Positions 36,533 to 47,513 of a DNA stretch of 64,000 nucleotides are shown in pieces (the stretch's first letter is position 1; each line of letters starts with the position of its first letter). The DNA is from an uncultured Haliea sp. GTDB taxonomy: Bacteria > Pseudomonadota > Gammaproteobacteria > Pseudomonadales > Halieaceae. The DNA lies in NCBI GenBank assembly GCA_913061145.1, contig CAJXUQ010000009.1:1-64000 (forward strand). The letters run 5' to 3'. Below the pieces are notes generated by a model. The model ran no database searches and had not been told where the DNA came from. It saw nothing but the letters and a program-made list of their open reading frames with translations. The translations under genes were made by a program, and so were the position numbers.

Positions 36533-38680
36533 ATGATCTACCAGAGTGACGCGCTCACCGTGACCCGCCTTGACGGCGACATCGCCGAGCTGCATTTCGA
36601 CCTGAAGGGTGAGTCTGTCAACAAATTCGACCAGACCACCGTCAACAGCCTCACCGAAGCGCTCGACGCGCTGGAGGCACAGAGCGGCCTGCGGGGCCTG
36701 CTGGTGACCAGCGGCAAGCCCGTGTTCATTGTCGGCGCCGACATCACCGAATTCACCGGCATCTTCGGTGCCGGCCCCGAGGAGATCAAGGGCTTCACGG
36801 CGGCCAACAATGCCAACTTGAACCGCCTGCAGAATCTGCCCTTCCCGAGCTGTGTTGCCATCAACGGGTTTGCGCTGGGGGGCGGCTTCGAAATCTGCCT
36901 GGCCTGCGACTTCCGGGTCATGAGCACGGCCGCCAAGGTCGGCCTGCCGGAAACCAAACTGGGTATCCTGCCCGGCTGGGGTGGCACCGTGCGCCTGCCG
37001 CGTATCATCGGCGTCGACGAGGCGGCCACCTGGATTGCCGGCGCGACTGAACAACGCGCGGACAAGGCGCTTAAGGCGGGCGCCGTCGATGCGGTCGCCG
37101 CACCCGAGGAACTGCGTGCGGTGGCACTGTCCACGCTGAACCACGCCATCGCCGGCAAGCTGGACTATGCCGGTCGCCGCCAGGCGAAAAGCAGCCCACT
37201 GCCGCTCAACGATACCGAGGCCATGATGGCCTTCTTTACCATGAAATCCCTGGTGCAGCAGCAGGCCGGCAAGAATTACCCGGCACCGGTAAAGGCCGTT
37301 GATGTCATCGAAAAAGCCCGCGGCATGGGCCTGGAGGACGCGCTCAAGGTCGAGGCCGAAGGCTTTGCCGAGCTCGCCGTGACACCGGTGGCCGCCGCGT
37401 TGGTAGGCGTATTCCTCTCCGACCAGTTGCTGGGCAAGAAGGCCCGGGACTGGGAAAAACAGGCCGACCGTAAAGTGCAGCGTGCCGCAGTACTGGGTGC
37501 CGGCATCATGGGCGGTGGCATCGCCTACCAGTCCGCCTACCGCGGTGTCCCCATTCTGATGAAGGACATCAACCAGGCCGGCCTCGATCTGGGCCTGTCG
37601 GAAGCCAACAAGCTGCTGTCCAAGCGTGTAGAGCGCGGACAGATGACGCCGGCGCAGATGGGCGATGTGCTCAACAGCATCGACCCCACACTGACCTATA
37701 CCGGTTTCGACGCGGTCGACATCGTGGTGGAAGCGGTGGTGGAGAATGCCAAGGTAAAACACGCCGTGCTGGCCGAAACCGAAAAGCAGATCGGCGAGGA
37801 CACCATTCTGGCGTCCAACACCTCGACCATTTCCATTACCCACCTCGCAGAAGCGTTGCAGCGCCCCGAGAACTTCTGCGGCATGCACTTCTTCAACCCG
37901 GTGCATGCCATGCCCCTGGTGGAGGTGATTCGCGGTGAAAAAACCTCAGACCGCGCGGTCGCCCGGACAGTCGCCTACGCCAACAAGATGGGCAAGAAAG
38001 CCGTCGTAGTGAAGGATTGCCCCGGCTTCCTCGTCAACCGGGTGCTGTTCCCCTATTTCGATGGCTTCTCCAAGCTGGTACGCGATGGGGCCGACTTCCA
38101 GGCCGTCGATAAGGTCATGGAGCGCTGGGGTTGGCCCATGGGGCCGGCTTATCTCACCGACGTGGTGGGCATCGATACCGGCGTGCATGCCTCTGCGGTG
38201 ATGGCGGAAGGCTTTCCTGACCGCATGCAGCTGGACTTCAAGCCTGCGGGCCAGGTGATGTTCGAAAATGAGCGCTATGGCCAGAAGAATGGTAAAGGCT
38301 TCTACGACTATGTGCCGGACAAGCGCGGCAAGCCGAAGAAAACCGCCAGCGAGGAGGTTTACCGCCTGCTGGCTCCCGTCGCCGCTGAGCGCACGGAGTT
38401 TTCCAAGGAAGAAATCATCGCCCGCATGATGCTGCCGATGGCAACAGAGATGGCTCGCTGCCTCGAGGAAGGCATCGTCGGCACGCCCGCAGAGGCGGAC
38501 CTCGCGCTGCTGTACGGTCTGGGCTTCCCTCCCTTCCGCGGCGGCATCTTCCGCTGGATGGATACGGTGGGCCTCGCCTTCATCGCCGACGCCTCGAAGC
38601 AGTTTGCCCACCTGGGCAAGTCCTACGAACTCACCGACGGCATGCAGGCCATGCTGGCCGATGGCAAAACCTACTATTGA
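36533..38680 (+). CDS. fadB: Fatty acid oxidation complex alpha subunit FadB
   Basis: A 715-residue multifunctional enzyme. The N-terminal crotonase domain has both catalytic glutamates, Glu120 (GGGFE) and Glu140 (VGLPE), so it is an active enoyl-CoA hydratase. The 3-hydroxyacyl-CoA dehydrogenase domain begins near 310 with the NAD motif [12 protein letters not shown]. The length equals that of pseudomonad FadB. It forms the alpha2-beta2 beta-oxidation complex with FadA, encoded 27 bases downstream. This is the housekeeping set and should not be confused with the accessory crotonase at 199-999. Confidence 0.97.
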   Translation: MIYQSDALTVTRLDGDIAELHFDLKGESVNKFDQTTVNSLTEALDALEAQSGLRGLLVTSGKPVFIVGADITEFTGIFGAGPEEIKGFTAANNANLNRLQNLPFPSCVAINGFALGGGFEICLACDFRVMSTAAKVGLPETKLGILPGWGGTVRLPRIIGVDEAATWIAGATEQRADKALKAGAVDAVAAPEELRAVALSTLNHAIAGKLDYAGRRQAKSSPLPLNDTEAMMAFFTMKSLVQQQAGKNYPAPVKAVDVIEKARGMGLEDALKVEAEGFAELAVTPVAAALVGVFLSDQLLGKKARDWEKQADRKVQRAAVLGAGIMGGGIAYQSAYRGVPILMKDINQAGLDLGLSEANKLLSKRVERGQMTPAQMGDVLNSIDPTLTYTGFDAVDIVVEAVVENAKVKHAVLAETEKQIGEDTILASNTSTISITHLAEALQRPENFCGMHFFNPVHAMPLVEVIRGEKTSDRAVARTVAYANKMGKKAVVVKDCPGFLVNRVLFPYFDGFSKLVRDGADFQAVDKVMERWGWPMGPAYLTDVVGIDTGVHASAVMAEGFPDRMQLDFKPAGQVMFENERYGQKNGKGFYDYVPDKRGKPKKTASEEVYRLLAPVAAERTEFSKEEIIARMMLPMATEMARCLEEGIVGTPAEADLALLYGLGFPPFRGGIFRWMDTVGLAFIADASKQFAHLGKSYELTDGMQAMLADGKTYY

Positions 38681-39883
<1,203 letters not shown>

Positions 39884-39900
39884 CCGCGCCGGTACCGGGG

Positions 39901-39934
39901 GTGGCCGCCGCCTGCAATGGGCGACGGCCACTTT
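39901..39934. terminator. Hairpin between convergent fadA and porin genes
   Basis: GTGGCCG (39901-39907) pairs with CGGCCAC (39925-39931), with extra CGCC/GGCG pairing inside, then TTT. It probably ends fadBA transcription. Confidence 0.5.
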
Positions 39935-39943
39935 CCGGACGGA

Positions 39944-41458
39944 TCAGAACGCGAGAATAACGTCGGTGGAGAACACCCAGCCGTTGCCACCGAGGGCCAT
40001 TGGCACGCTGCTGTAACCGACCGGGGAATCATTCAGACGCAGAGCCTGCACACCCAGGCGCAGCTCACGCCGCGACATCGGGAAGTAGTTCAGGCCCAGG
40101 CTGACGTCCGAGGGGTTGCCGTACTCGCCGTCAATGTAGGAATACGCCGCATAGCCCTGTAGCACCTTGGGAATCAGCATGGCCGAACCCTGCAGCTGGA
40201 AACCCTGGTCTTCCAGCTCGGTGACCGGTATTTCGCCAATCACCACGAAGTCATCCACCTTGCGGTAGTAATATTCGCCCTCCAGCGACAGGCCCCGGTA
40301 TTTGAAGCCCGCGTTCAAGGCCAGCATTTCATAGGTCGCCTTGCGCACGTTGCCGCCAGTGAGGAAGGGATCATCACTGAAGATCCGTGTGCCATCGGAG
40401 AGGCGAATCTGGGAATTCTCGAAGCCCTCGACCTCGGACTGCCCCTGGGCATCCTCGCGGCTGTGGGTGAAGTGCACACCAAACAGCGTTGCGACCTCTT
40501 CGTGGTACTCATAATCCCCGAAACCCTGGCCGGGGCCGTATTCACCGGTCGTCGGCATCCACCAAAGGGCTCCCGAGAAAGTGTTGAGTTCGTTGTCCAA
40601 CTGCACGGCATTAACACCCAACTGACTCAGGTTGTTCCCGATCATAGCGCGGTAGCCCACGGTGGGTGACAGCGCACCGGAAGCCCACAGGCCGGTGGTG
40701 TAGGAGCCGCGGAAGAACTCATCGGCGATGGTGCGGTGATCGTTCTTCAACCAGTTGGGAAAGGTGTAGTTGGTCGAACGCGTGGAGGGCAGCGCACCGA
40801 TACCGGCATACAGCGAAAACGCCTCGTCAAACTGATAACCGAGATTACCCGCGACAACCACCTGGGCACCGTCTCCCTGGCTGGTATTCGCCGTCCAGGT
40901 GTAGAACAGGTAGCGGAACTTCGGGTCGAACAACCAGCCCTTGAAATTCATGGTCAGTTTCTGGAACTGGATGTCGTTGCGTAAATCCAGCGTGGTGGTG
41001 CGACCGAAAGCATCGGTGTAGGTGCTGTCCAGTCCCTTCTGGTTGAGGTAGCGCGCGTAGGTGAACGCGCTGAAATCCAGCTCACCCATGTCGGTGCGGG
41101 CCAGCACAAACCCCTTGCCGGGTTCGAAGCGGCCCCAGGTCTCGGGCGCTTCCTCCTCGGCGATACCCGCAACTGCCGGCGTTTCCTCCGGGGCGGATGC
41201 CAGTGCCGGTACTACTGTGACCGACTGCTGCGCTGCATCAGCGCCCTCACCCGGCATGTCCTGCAGGCGTGCTTCCAACGCCTTAATGCGCTGGTCGAAC
41301 TCCCGTGTCTTGCGCTCCAGCTCGTTGCGCAATGCCTGCAGCTGTCGAATTTCCTCCTCGACGCTCAGCTGCGATTCCCCGGCGGACGATGCGGGTGAGA
41401 CCAACCCCGCGAGGGCGAGCGAACAGGCCAGGGCAACGCCCCACAACGGTTTATTCAT
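39944..41458 (-). CDS. Outer-membrane porin-like protein with N-terminal coiled coil
   Basis: A 504-residue protein with a signal peptide (about 1-26), a heptad coiled coil at about 30-68 (EEEIRQLQALRNELERK), a Pro/Ala/Glu linker and a beta-barrel ending in Phe (STDVILAF). The layout resembles phosphate-selective-porin-like (OprP/OprO-type) proteins, whose coiled coil can trimerise and reach the peptidoglycan. The solute is unknown. It is the last of three minus-strand genes with another porin and an amidohydrolase-fold lipoprotein. Confidence 0.78.
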   Translation of the reverse strand: MNKPLWGVALACSLALAGLVSPASSAGESQLSVEEEIRQLQALRNELERKTREFDQRIKALEARLQDMPGEGADAAQQSVTVVPALASAPEETPAVAGIAEEEAPETWGRFEPGKGFVLARTDMGELDFSAFTYARYLNQKGLDSTYTDAFGRTTTLDLRNDIQFQKLTMNFKGWLFDPKFRYLFYTWTANTSQGDGAQVVVAGNLGYQFDEAFSLYAGIGALPSTRSTNYTFPNWLKNDHRTIADEFFRGSYTTGLWASGALSPTVGYRAMIGNNLSQLGVNAVQLDNELNTFSGALWWMPTTGEYGPGQGFGDYEYHEEVATLFGVHFTHSREDAQGQSEVEGFENSQIRLSDGTRIFSDDPFLTGGNVRKATYEMLALNAGFKYRGLSLEGEYYYRKVDDFVVIGEIPVTELEDQGFQLQGSAMLIPKVLQGYAAYSYIDGEYGNPSDVSLGLNYFPMSRRELRLGVQALRLNDSPVGYSSVPMALGGNGWVFSTDVILAF

Positions 41459-41473
41459 AGTGGCATGTCCTTG

Positions 41474-42796
41474 CTAAAGCAGGTCAAATTCGTAATTCAG
41501 AATAATGCGGAAATCGAAAAAATCGTCGCCGCCCAGGTCTTCATCCTGGTCGATGTAGGCTCCACGTACGCGCATCCACAAGCCCTCTGCCCAGCTCTCG
41601 CGCAGGCGATAATCCAGCGTCAGATCGTACTCGGTTTCATCCGGGCTGGCGCTGCTCCCCGAGTCTGGGGTGTCACCCGACACCACATTGGCAAACAGGC
41701 TGAGGTCGCCCGCGCCGACACGCTGGAAGTCATAGGAGAGACCTGCCAGCCAGGCATCCTCACCGGCGCGATCGAAATCGTCAACGATCACCGACAGGTA
41801 GTTGGCGGGGTTGCCGTAGGGTTTCTGTATACCCTTTTCATCATCCGTGCTGCTGGCTGCCAGTCGCCAGGCCCACAGCCCGCGCCGCAGCTCCAGCTTT
41901 GCTGACACCATGGAGGTGTCGAAGTCACCGATCAGGGCATCGCCGTGGCTGCCCTGGTCAGTGTATTGCAGGAAGGCCTTCAACGTCGTTTCGTTATCCA
42001 GCACGAACGGATACTCTGCCGTGGCATAGAGGGTACTGAAGGTTTCAAAGGAGTGCTGGTAGATCGCTCCGAGGTTTCCCCCGGCGGCGGTCTTGTAGCG
42101 GGCGCCGGCAAAGCCGAGACCCTCGTCGCTCCCCGCCGCGCCGGCCGCCTCGGACATGCTGACGAAGTCGTCGTCGTTCTTGCGCTTGATGCGGTCAACG
42201 TAGCCCGCCATGTAGGCGAGGCCGGTATCCGCCACATTGCCGATGGCCAGCGCCTCAAAGGTATTCGGCACCATGCGGATGTCGTGACTGCCGAGGTAGG
42301 GCAGCTCAAGGCGCTGGCGGCCGAGCCGGATGCCCGTGTCTTCCGCGAGGCGCAGTGTCACGTTCGCCTCGCCCAGCACGGAAAACGATTCCTGGCCGGG
42401 CTTGAACAGCAGGGTACCGTCCTTGTCGCTGGGCCCGTAGAGCTTCTGCGAGGTGTAGCCCGTCGCCGCGAAGCGCAGCCGGTCCAGCCACCAGCCAGAC
42501 TGGTAGGCCAGCGCACCGCCGAGGGCGAGGCCGACACTGTCCTTGCCAGAGTCGCGGTTCCGGTCCAGCAGATAGCTGCGCGGACGGAGCACCAGCTTGC
42601 TGCCGTCCAGGAACGACGAGCGCTCGCGGTGTGCCTCGATTACCGGCACCACGCCACTCTGCTGGTTGGGTTCGTCGTCCAGGCGCCCATGTTCGGGTTG
42701 CGCAGACAGGCCCGGCGCGGCAGCGAGCAGCGCACCGCAGCACAGGGCCCTGGCAGCGCGGGCGCGCGGCCCGCAACCGGCTGGCACCTTACTCAC
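41474..42796 (-). CDS. OprD/alginate-export-like outer-membrane porin
   Basis: A 440-residue beta-barrel protein: a signal peptide of about 32 residues (ending LSAQ), a short acidic plug, then alternating amphipathic strands ending in FRIILNYEFDLL. GIRLGRQRLELPYLGSHDIRMVPNTFE is typical of OprD-type substrate channels, here written as two parts of one strand-loop-strand. Such porins let small organic acids or aromatic acids cross the outer membrane. It overlaps the amidohydrolase stop region by 8 bases. Confidence 0.8.
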   Translation of the reverse strand: MSKVPAGCGPRARAARALCCGALLAAAPGLSAQPEHGRLDDEPNQQSGVVPVIEAHRERSSFLDGSKLVLRPRSYLLDRNRDSGKDSVGLALGGALAYQSGWWLDRLRFAATGYTSQKLYGPSDKDGTLLFKPGQESFSVLGEANVTLRLAEDTGIRLGRQRLELPYLGSHDIRMVPNTFEALAIGNVADTGLAYMAGYVDRIKRKNDDDFVSMSEAAGAAGSDEGLGFAGARYKTAAGGNLGAIYQHSFETFSTLYATAEYPFVLDNETTLKAFLQYTDQGSHGDALIGDFDTSMVSAKLELRRGLWAWRLAASSTDDEKGIQKPYGNPANYLSVIVDDFDRAGEDAWLAGLSYDFQRVGAGDLSLFANVVSGDTPDSGSSASPDETEYDLTLDYRLRESWAEGLWMRVRGAYIDQDEDLGGDDFFDFRIILNYEFDLL

Positions 42797-43958
42797 TCGC
42801 AGCGCACACCATGGGAGCGTGATAGTCGAGCTTCATCAGGCGGAAGTAGTTCTCACCCAGTGCGATATTGCGGAACGCCGTGTCGTCGAGCGCGCGCAAG
42901 GCGCGACTGGTGACCTCAAGTTCCTTCGCATAATTGGCATACTCCTTGGCATCCGCCGCCACGAAGTCAGAGCCGGGGAGAATACGGCTGGAGTAGGCAT
43001 TGAAGAAATCAACAAAAATATCACCCCACTGGTGGTAGGCGTTGAACAGCACGTCCCAGGAAATATCCAGCATCAGGTTCGGGTAGGCGTCCAGCCGCTC
43101 CTTCATCAGCGCCACATGCCGGTTGGGATCCATCGTGGTCAATTCCTTGGACAAGCCCATGTGCGCCCACACGATCGGGTTCTCCGGGTAGGTTTCCAGG
43201 ATATGGTCCATCAGGTAGAGGAACTCCGTCGGATTGGCATCGTTGCCCAGGTCCGAGTGCAGCGTTACGGGGATATTGCGCTCCTGCAGGATCGCCATGA
43301 ACGGCGCCCAGGCATCAATGGACTCGAGCGTGGCCGGCTCATGCAGATTGCCCAGCAGCGCCTGCTTGACCACATTGAGCTCTCCGGCCCAGGCGAACAT
43401 GCCCGGGTATTCCCGGTCGTAAAGCTCAATGGTCTCCACCACGTTCTCGGGATGCGCGAGATCCATGAAGGTCATCGAGAGAACGATATTCAGGTTGTCG
43501 TTGGGGTAGGCGACAGCCTCCATGCCGTTGACGAAGTCATTCTTGATGCTGGGCATCGCTCGCACACCGGGGCAGTCCAGGTAATAGGTACACCCGGAGT
43601 CCATTTCCAGAATCTGGCCGATGCCAAAATAGTTGACGAAGCGAACACCCAACTGGTCGAAGTAGCCGAACAGTTCCTGCGGGGGAATCGCCGCCCCCCC
43701 GAAGGGCCGTGGGTGGAAGTGCGCATCCACCACCGGCGTGTAGGTCTCGCTGCTGCGATCAAAACAGGCCTGCTGCTCGGGCGGCAGGGCGAATGAGGCG
43801 AGGTCTCGCTGCGGTTTGGGCAGGGCCGCCACGGGATCGTCGGTAGTTTCCTGCAGGGCCGCACAGCCCGCCAGCAGGGTGAGCAGCGAGCCGCCAGCCA
43901 GCGCCCTGGCCACAGTGCGCAGGGAGAGCTGTTGAGAAGGTTTCAGAAATGCGGTCAT
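42789..43958 (-). CDS. Amidohydrolase-fold (TIM-barrel) lipoprotein
   Basis: A 389-residue metal-dependent hydrolase of the amidohydrolase_2 type, likely a lipoprotein (lipobox LLAGC, Cys32). The metal motif HxH is His80-Phe-His82 (VVDAHFHP), followed by VTLHSDLG, VWAHMGLS and MLDISWD as further ligand or acid candidates. Relatives include ACMSD-type decarboxylases and lactonases, which are cytoplasmic; an exported version is unusual. With two porins downstream in the same operon, it may process a substrate in the periplasm before or after uptake. Start at MTAFLKPSQ; the ATG nine bases earlier is equally possible. Confidence 0.8.
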   Translation of the reverse strand: MTAFLKPSQQLSLRTVARALAGGSLLTLLAGCAALQETTDDPVAALPKPQRDLASFALPPEQQACFDRSSETYTPVVDAHFHPRPFGGAAIPPQELFGYFDQLGVRFVNYFGIGQILEMDSGCTYYLDCPGVRAMPSIKNDFVNGMEAVAYPNDNLNIVLSMTFMDLAHPENVVETIELYDREYPGMFAWAGELNVVKQALLGNLHEPATLESIDAWAPFMAILQERNIPVTLHSDLGNDANPTEFLYLMDHILETYPENPIVWAHMGLSKELTTMDPNRHVALMKERLDAYPNLMLDISWDVLFNAYHQWGDIFVDFFNAYSSRILPGSDFVAADAKEYANYAKELEVTSRALRALDDTAFRNIALGENYFRLMKLDYHAPMVCAASE

Positions 43959-44065
43959 GGCGTCCAACTCCGGGATGATAGTTGTTATGGGGGGGATGCG
44001 CTGCCGCCCTCACCGTCATCCTGACCTGCATGTGCAACGCGAACGACCGGAACACCCTTCACCTG

Positions 44066-44093
44066 AGAATAAACAAGGCTGTTACAAAAGCAA
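44066..44093 (-). promoter_or_regulatory. Putative promoter of the amidohydrolase-porin operon
   Basis: On the minus strand TTGCTT (44093-44088) and TATTCT (44071-44066) with a 16-base spacer, about 108 bases before the amidohydrolase start. The 199-base gap 43959-44157 shows nothing else. Confidence 0.35.
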
Positions 44094-44157
44094 ACACTGC
44101 GTGCTTGCACTGGCAGACAGAATCTGGACAACCCCCACGGAGCAGCGCGGGACGCGC

Positions 44158-44475
44158 CTACTCCACGGTCAGCAGTACATCCACGCGTGCGAGCGCCGCC
44201 AGCAAGCCTGCCGTGGCCAGCGATGAGCCGCGAAAAAACTCCTCCGCCATGGGCGTGATGGCGCAGCGCCCGGGCAGGGGCTCACCCTGCTCGAGCATCC
44301 GATACAGGGTCGGCAGGAAAATGAACTGCAGCCACTGCGGTAGTGTCAGCGTGTCGACGGCGAAGGGCTCGGTAGAGGCCAGCGCAGATGCCGGCGGCGG
44401 CACCGTCTCCCACAGGGCCAGTTGCCGCAGCTGGGCCTCGATGTCGATCAGGACTTCGGCGACTTCCGTGCGCAT
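44158..44475 (-). CDS. YqcC-family protein
   Basis: A 105-residue helical protein with the family stretch LTLPQWLQFIFLPTLYRMLEQG split across two helices, and PMAEEFFRG toward the end. The YqcC family is widespread in gammaproteobacteria with no established function. Start MRTEVAEVL; GGGAG lies upstream. It follows the sbtB-like gene by 29 bases, so it may share the purE transcript. Confidence 0.8.
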   Translation of the reverse strand: MRTEVAEVLIDIEAQLRQLALWETVPPPASALASTEPFAVDTLTLPQWLQFIFLPTLYRMLEQGEPLPGRCAITPMAEEFFRGSSLATAGLLAALARVDVLLTVE

Positions 44476-44504
44476 GGGCTCTCCCGGATACTCCACGGCC
44501 GCTG

Positions 44505-44807
44505 CTAGAACTTCTCCGGGCGCAGCACATCCACATCGCAGGTGTAGAGGATCATCGCGTAGTTGTCGTAGTAGTGCTCGCGCAGGCCGGCGGCAATGCG
44601 ATCCGCCGTGGCGTCATCACACACCACCTCAATGCGCAGGTTGCGGTTCGCCTCCCAGTTGCCCTCGCGCACACCCCGGGCCCCCTTGCCGCGGGCCTCG
44701 GTGATGGTGTAACCGTGCGCGCCCCAGCGTTCGATATGCCGCAGCAGGTGCGACTCGATAGAGGATTCAGTCACGATGGTGAGCAGGCGTCGCGGGTGTT
44801 GTTCCAT
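44505..44807 (-). CDS. sbtB: SbtB-like PII-family regulator
   Basis: A 100-residue small PII-like protein. Beginning RRLLTIVTESSIES and ending YAMILYTCDVDVLRPEKF, it follows the ferredoxin-like pattern of SbtB, the carbon-sensing PII protein that binds adenine nucleotides (cAMP, AMP, ADP, ATP) and plugs the bicarbonate transporter SbtA. The gene starts 2 bases after the SbtA gene ends, which supports the pairing. Its ligand in this heterotroph is not evident from sequence. Confidence 0.85.
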   Translation of the reverse strand: MEQHPRRLLTIVTESSIESHLLRHIERWGAHGYTITEARGKGARGVREGNWEANRNLRIEVVCDDATADRIAAGLREHYYDNYAMILYTCDVDVLRPEKF

Positions 44808-44809
44808 GG

Positions 44810-45754
44810 TCAGGCGGCTCCGATCAGTGCGTACAATTGGCCAGCAAGCCAATGGTACAGCGGAATGCCGACCAGTACATTAAACGGGAACGTCACACCC
44901 AGCGATGCCGCCAGCGACAGCGCAGGGTTGGCCTCGGGAACCGAAATACGCATCGCGGCGGGCACGGCGATATACGATGCACTCGCCGCGAGGGTAGCCA
45001 GCACCACCGCTCCGCCAACGGACAGGCCCAGCAGCCAGCCCAGCCCGAGGCCGATCATTGCCGAGAACACCGGGGTCAGCACACCGAATGCCAGCAGGAA
45101 GAAGCCATAGCGGCGCAGGGTGCCGATCTGGCTCGCGGTCACCAGGCCCATTTCCAGCAGGAACAGGGCGAGCAAGCCCTGGAAGGGGTCGAAGAACAGC
45201 GGGGCGAGCTTGGCCAGGCCGTCGGCGCCGGCAATCCAGCCGATCAGCAGGCCACCCACCAGCAGGACGATGCTCTTGCCCAGCAGCACCTCATGTGCCG
45301 ACTCGCGCAGCCGCTCACCGCCGACCAGCCCCTTGGCGAGGACAATGCCCACCAGGATGGCGGGAATTTCCAGCAGCACGACAAACAGCGGCATGTAGGC
45401 TTCGAAATCAATGTCCCGTGAACCGAGATAGGCGACGACCACCGCGAAAGTGCCAACGCTGACCGAGCCGTAGTGCGCGGCGATAGAGGCCGCATCCGCC
45501 CGCGGCAGGCGACCGAACCGGAGCAGCACGGGGAAGCTGAGCAGGGGCAGGATGAATCCCATGGCGACCACCGCAACCATCTGCCCAAGCAGCTCCAGAA
45601 AGGGCTGTCGGGCCAGCTCGATGCCGCCCTTCATGCCAATGGCGAGCAGCAGCAGGATACTCAGCAGTTCATAGACCTGCACCGGCAGCCGCAGCTCTGA
45701 ACGCAGGATCCCGGCGGTGACGCCCAGCAGGAAAAAGAGAACAACGGGATCCAT
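44810..45754 (-). CDS. sbtA: SbtA-type sodium-dependent bicarbonate transporter
   Basis: A 314-residue inner-membrane protein with ten or so helices in two inverted halves. Characteristic stretches are MKGGIELAR, HYGSVSVGTFAVVVAYL, and AASASYIAVPAAMR in the second half. SbtA imports bicarbonate with sodium and is best known from cyanobacterial carbon concentration. Start at MDPVVLFFLLG (45754), one base after the purK stop codon, so expression is coupled to purine synthesis. Confidence 0.9.
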   Translation of the reverse strand: MDPVVLFFLLGVTAGILRSELRLPVQVYELLSILLLLAIGMKGGIELARQPFLELLGQMVAVVAMGFILPLLSFPVLLRFGRLPRADAASIAAHYGSVSVGTFAVVVAYLGSRDIDFEAYMPLFVVLLEIPAILVGIVLAKGLVGGERLRESAHEVLLGKSIVLLVGGLLIGWIAGADGLAKLAPLFFDPFQGLLALFLLEMGLVTASQIGTLRRYGFFLLAFGVLTPVFSAMIGLGLGWLLGLSVGGAVVLATLAASASYIAVPAAMRISVPEANPALSLAASLGVTFPFNVLVGIPLYHWLAGQLYALIGAA

Positions 45755-45755
45755 G

Positions 45756-46850
45756 CTACGCGGTACCCTCCACGCCCACCAGGCACAGGAGCTCGGCGGT
45801 ACGCTGGCGCAGCGCCGTGGCGTCCTGGTCGACCAGGGTAATGTGGCCCAGTTTGCGGCCCGGCGCGGGCGACTTGCCGTAGTCGTGCAGGTGCGCGCCA
45901 GCAACCGCCAGGATATCCCGTGCGGCGGGCCACTCACCGATAACGTTGACCATCACGCTGGGCGCTACGGCGGCAGTGACCCCAAGGGGCAGGCCGGCAA
46001 TGGCCCGCAGGTGATTCTCAAACTGGGAGGTCACCGCGCCCTCGATAGTCCAGTGGCCACTGTTGTGTACGCGCGGTGCATACTCGTTCACCAGCAGCTG
46101 GTCGCCACACTGGAACAGCTCCAGCGCCAGCACACCGACGTAATCCAGCGCGTTGAGCAAGCGCTCACAGTAGTCGCGGGCGGGACCTTCCATGGGATCG
46201 TTCGCGAGGGAGCGCGAGACACGCAGAATGCCGTCCTCGTGGCGGTTTTCGCTGAGCGGCCAGGTACGGCACTCACCGTCACGGCCGCGCACAGCAATCA
46301 CCGAGAGCTCGCGATCAAAAGGCACGCGGGCTTCGAGGATACAGGGTACGCGACCCAGGGCTTCCCAGGCCGGCAGCAAATCCCCAGCCGCAGCCACGGA
46401 CGCCTGACCCTTGCCGTCGTAGCCCATGCGCCGGGTTTTCAGGATCGCGGGAGTACCCGTCTGGGCCAGCGCTGCGGCCAGGTCCGCCTCGGAATCAATG
46501 GCAGCGTAGCGCGCGGTGGGCAGGCCCAGGCGCGTGAACAATGACTTCTCCTGCAGCCGCTCCTGGGAGAGGAGAATCGCCTGGCTGCAGGGGGCCAGCA
46601 GACCGCGCCGCTCCAGTGCATCAAGCGCAACCGGCGCAATGTGCTCGAACTCCGCCGTGGCCACATCGATGCGCTCTGCAAAGGAGGCCAGTGCAGCGGC
46701 GTCTTCATAGCCACCGCGAAGATGTTCTCCCAGGGGTGCGGCGCAGGGCATCTCCTCGGGCGCCAGGAAGGTACAGCGCAACCCCAGCGGGTAACCTGCC
46801 AGCGCCAGCATCTGCGCCAGCTGGCCTGCGCCCAGGATCCCGATATTCAC
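45756..46850 (-). CDS. purK: N5-carboxyaminoimidazole ribonucleotide synthase PurK
   Basis: A 364-residue ATP-grasp enzyme making N5-CAIR from AIR, ATP and bicarbonate. It begins with the dinucleotide-like [16 protein letters not shown], has [12 protein letters not shown] in the ATP-grasp lid and [21 protein letters not shown] at the metal site. It overlaps purE by 4 bases and directly precedes sbtA. Confidence 0.96.
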   Translation of the reverse strand: MNIGILGAGQLAQMLALAGYPLGLRCTFLAPEEMPCAAPLGEHLRGGYEDAAALASFAERIDVATAEFEHIAPVALDALERRGLLAPCSQAILLSQERLQEKSLFTRLGLPTARYAAIDSEADLAAALAQTGTPAILKTRRMGYDGKGQASVAAAGDLLPAWEALGRVPCILEARVPFDRELSVIAVRGRDGECRTWPLSENRHEDGILRVSRSLANDPMEGPARDYCERLLNALDYVGVLALELFQCGDQLLVNEYAPRVHNSGHWTIEGAVTSQFENHLRAIAGLPLGVTAAVAPSVMVNVIGEWPAARDILAVAGAHLHDYGKSPAPGRKLGHITLVDQDATALRQRTAELLCLVGVEGTA

Positions 46851-47344
46851 GGTGCGGTGACCCGGGGGTCGGGGTGCGCCGCCACGTTGGCGGTCTGGCG
46901 CTCACGGTAGGCGCGGAGACGCTCGCGCAGGGCGCTGTCCTGATTGGCCAGCATCGCCGCGGCCAGCAGCGCTGCATTCACGGCCCCTGCGCGGCCTATG
47001 GCCAGCGTGCCGACCGGAATGCCCGCCGGCATCTGCGCGATGGAAAGCAGCGAGTCCATGCCGTTGAGGGCACGGGATTGCACCGGCACACCCAGCACCG
47101 GCACCAGGGTTTTCGCCGCCAGCATTCCCGGCAGGTGCGCTGCACCACCGGCGCCAGCGATGATCACCTGCAGACCGCTGGCTTCAGCCGCCTCGGCGTA
47201 ACTGAACAGGCGGTCCGGCGTGCGATGCGCGGACACCACTTCAACGGTGTGCGGCACCTCCAGCTCAGCCAGGGTGTCTGCAGCGCCTTGCATGGTCTCC
47301 CAGTCGGAACGGGAGCCCATGACAATACCGACGAGTTCATTCAT
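46847..47344 (-). CDS. purE: N5-carboxyaminoimidazole ribonucleotide mutase PurE
   Basis: A 165-residue class I PurE that converts N5-CAIR to CAIR. The active-site motifs are [19 protein letters not shown] and [13 protein letters not shown]. Start at [10 protein letters not shown] (47344). First gene of purE-purK-sbtA-sbtB. Confidence 0.96.
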   Translation of the reverse strand: MNELVGIVMGSRSDWETMQGAADTLAELEVPHTVEVVSAHRTPDRLFSYAEAAEASGLQVIIAGAGGAAHLPGMLAAKTLVPVLGVPVQSRALNGMDSLLSIAQMPAGIPVGTLAIGRAGAVNAALLAAAMLANQDSALRERLRAYRERQTANVAAHPDPRVTAP

Positions 47345-47474
47345 TGTGAGTCTTTCCCCTTGTGTCCTGCCATTGCGGCCGGTGGGCACTTCTGTACCCG
47401 GACATGAATCCTTGTGGCGGGGGCCGGCGGGATAGAAAGCGCACGAATCCTACACAAGACGCCAGCCATGATAT

Positions 47475-47502
47475 ATTCGATTTTTATAAATAATCAATTC
47501 GA
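47475..47502. promoter_or_regulatory. Direct repeat ATTCGA upstream of the NhaR-like gene
   Basis: ATTCGA occurs at 47475-47480 and 47497-47502, 22 bases (about two helical turns) apart in an AT-rich stretch directly before the start at 47514. It is a candidate autoregulation site for the LysR-type protein, which is divergent from purE. Confidence 0.3.
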
Positions 47503-47513
47503 CTATTTCTGAG

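Noticed and set aside
36281-37906. A 541-codon open frame on the minus strand opposite fadB
   Set aside because: fadB on the plus strand has full family identity and catalytic residues. The antisense frame is low-complexity (Gly/Gln/His/Val-rich), typical of high-GC codon shadows.
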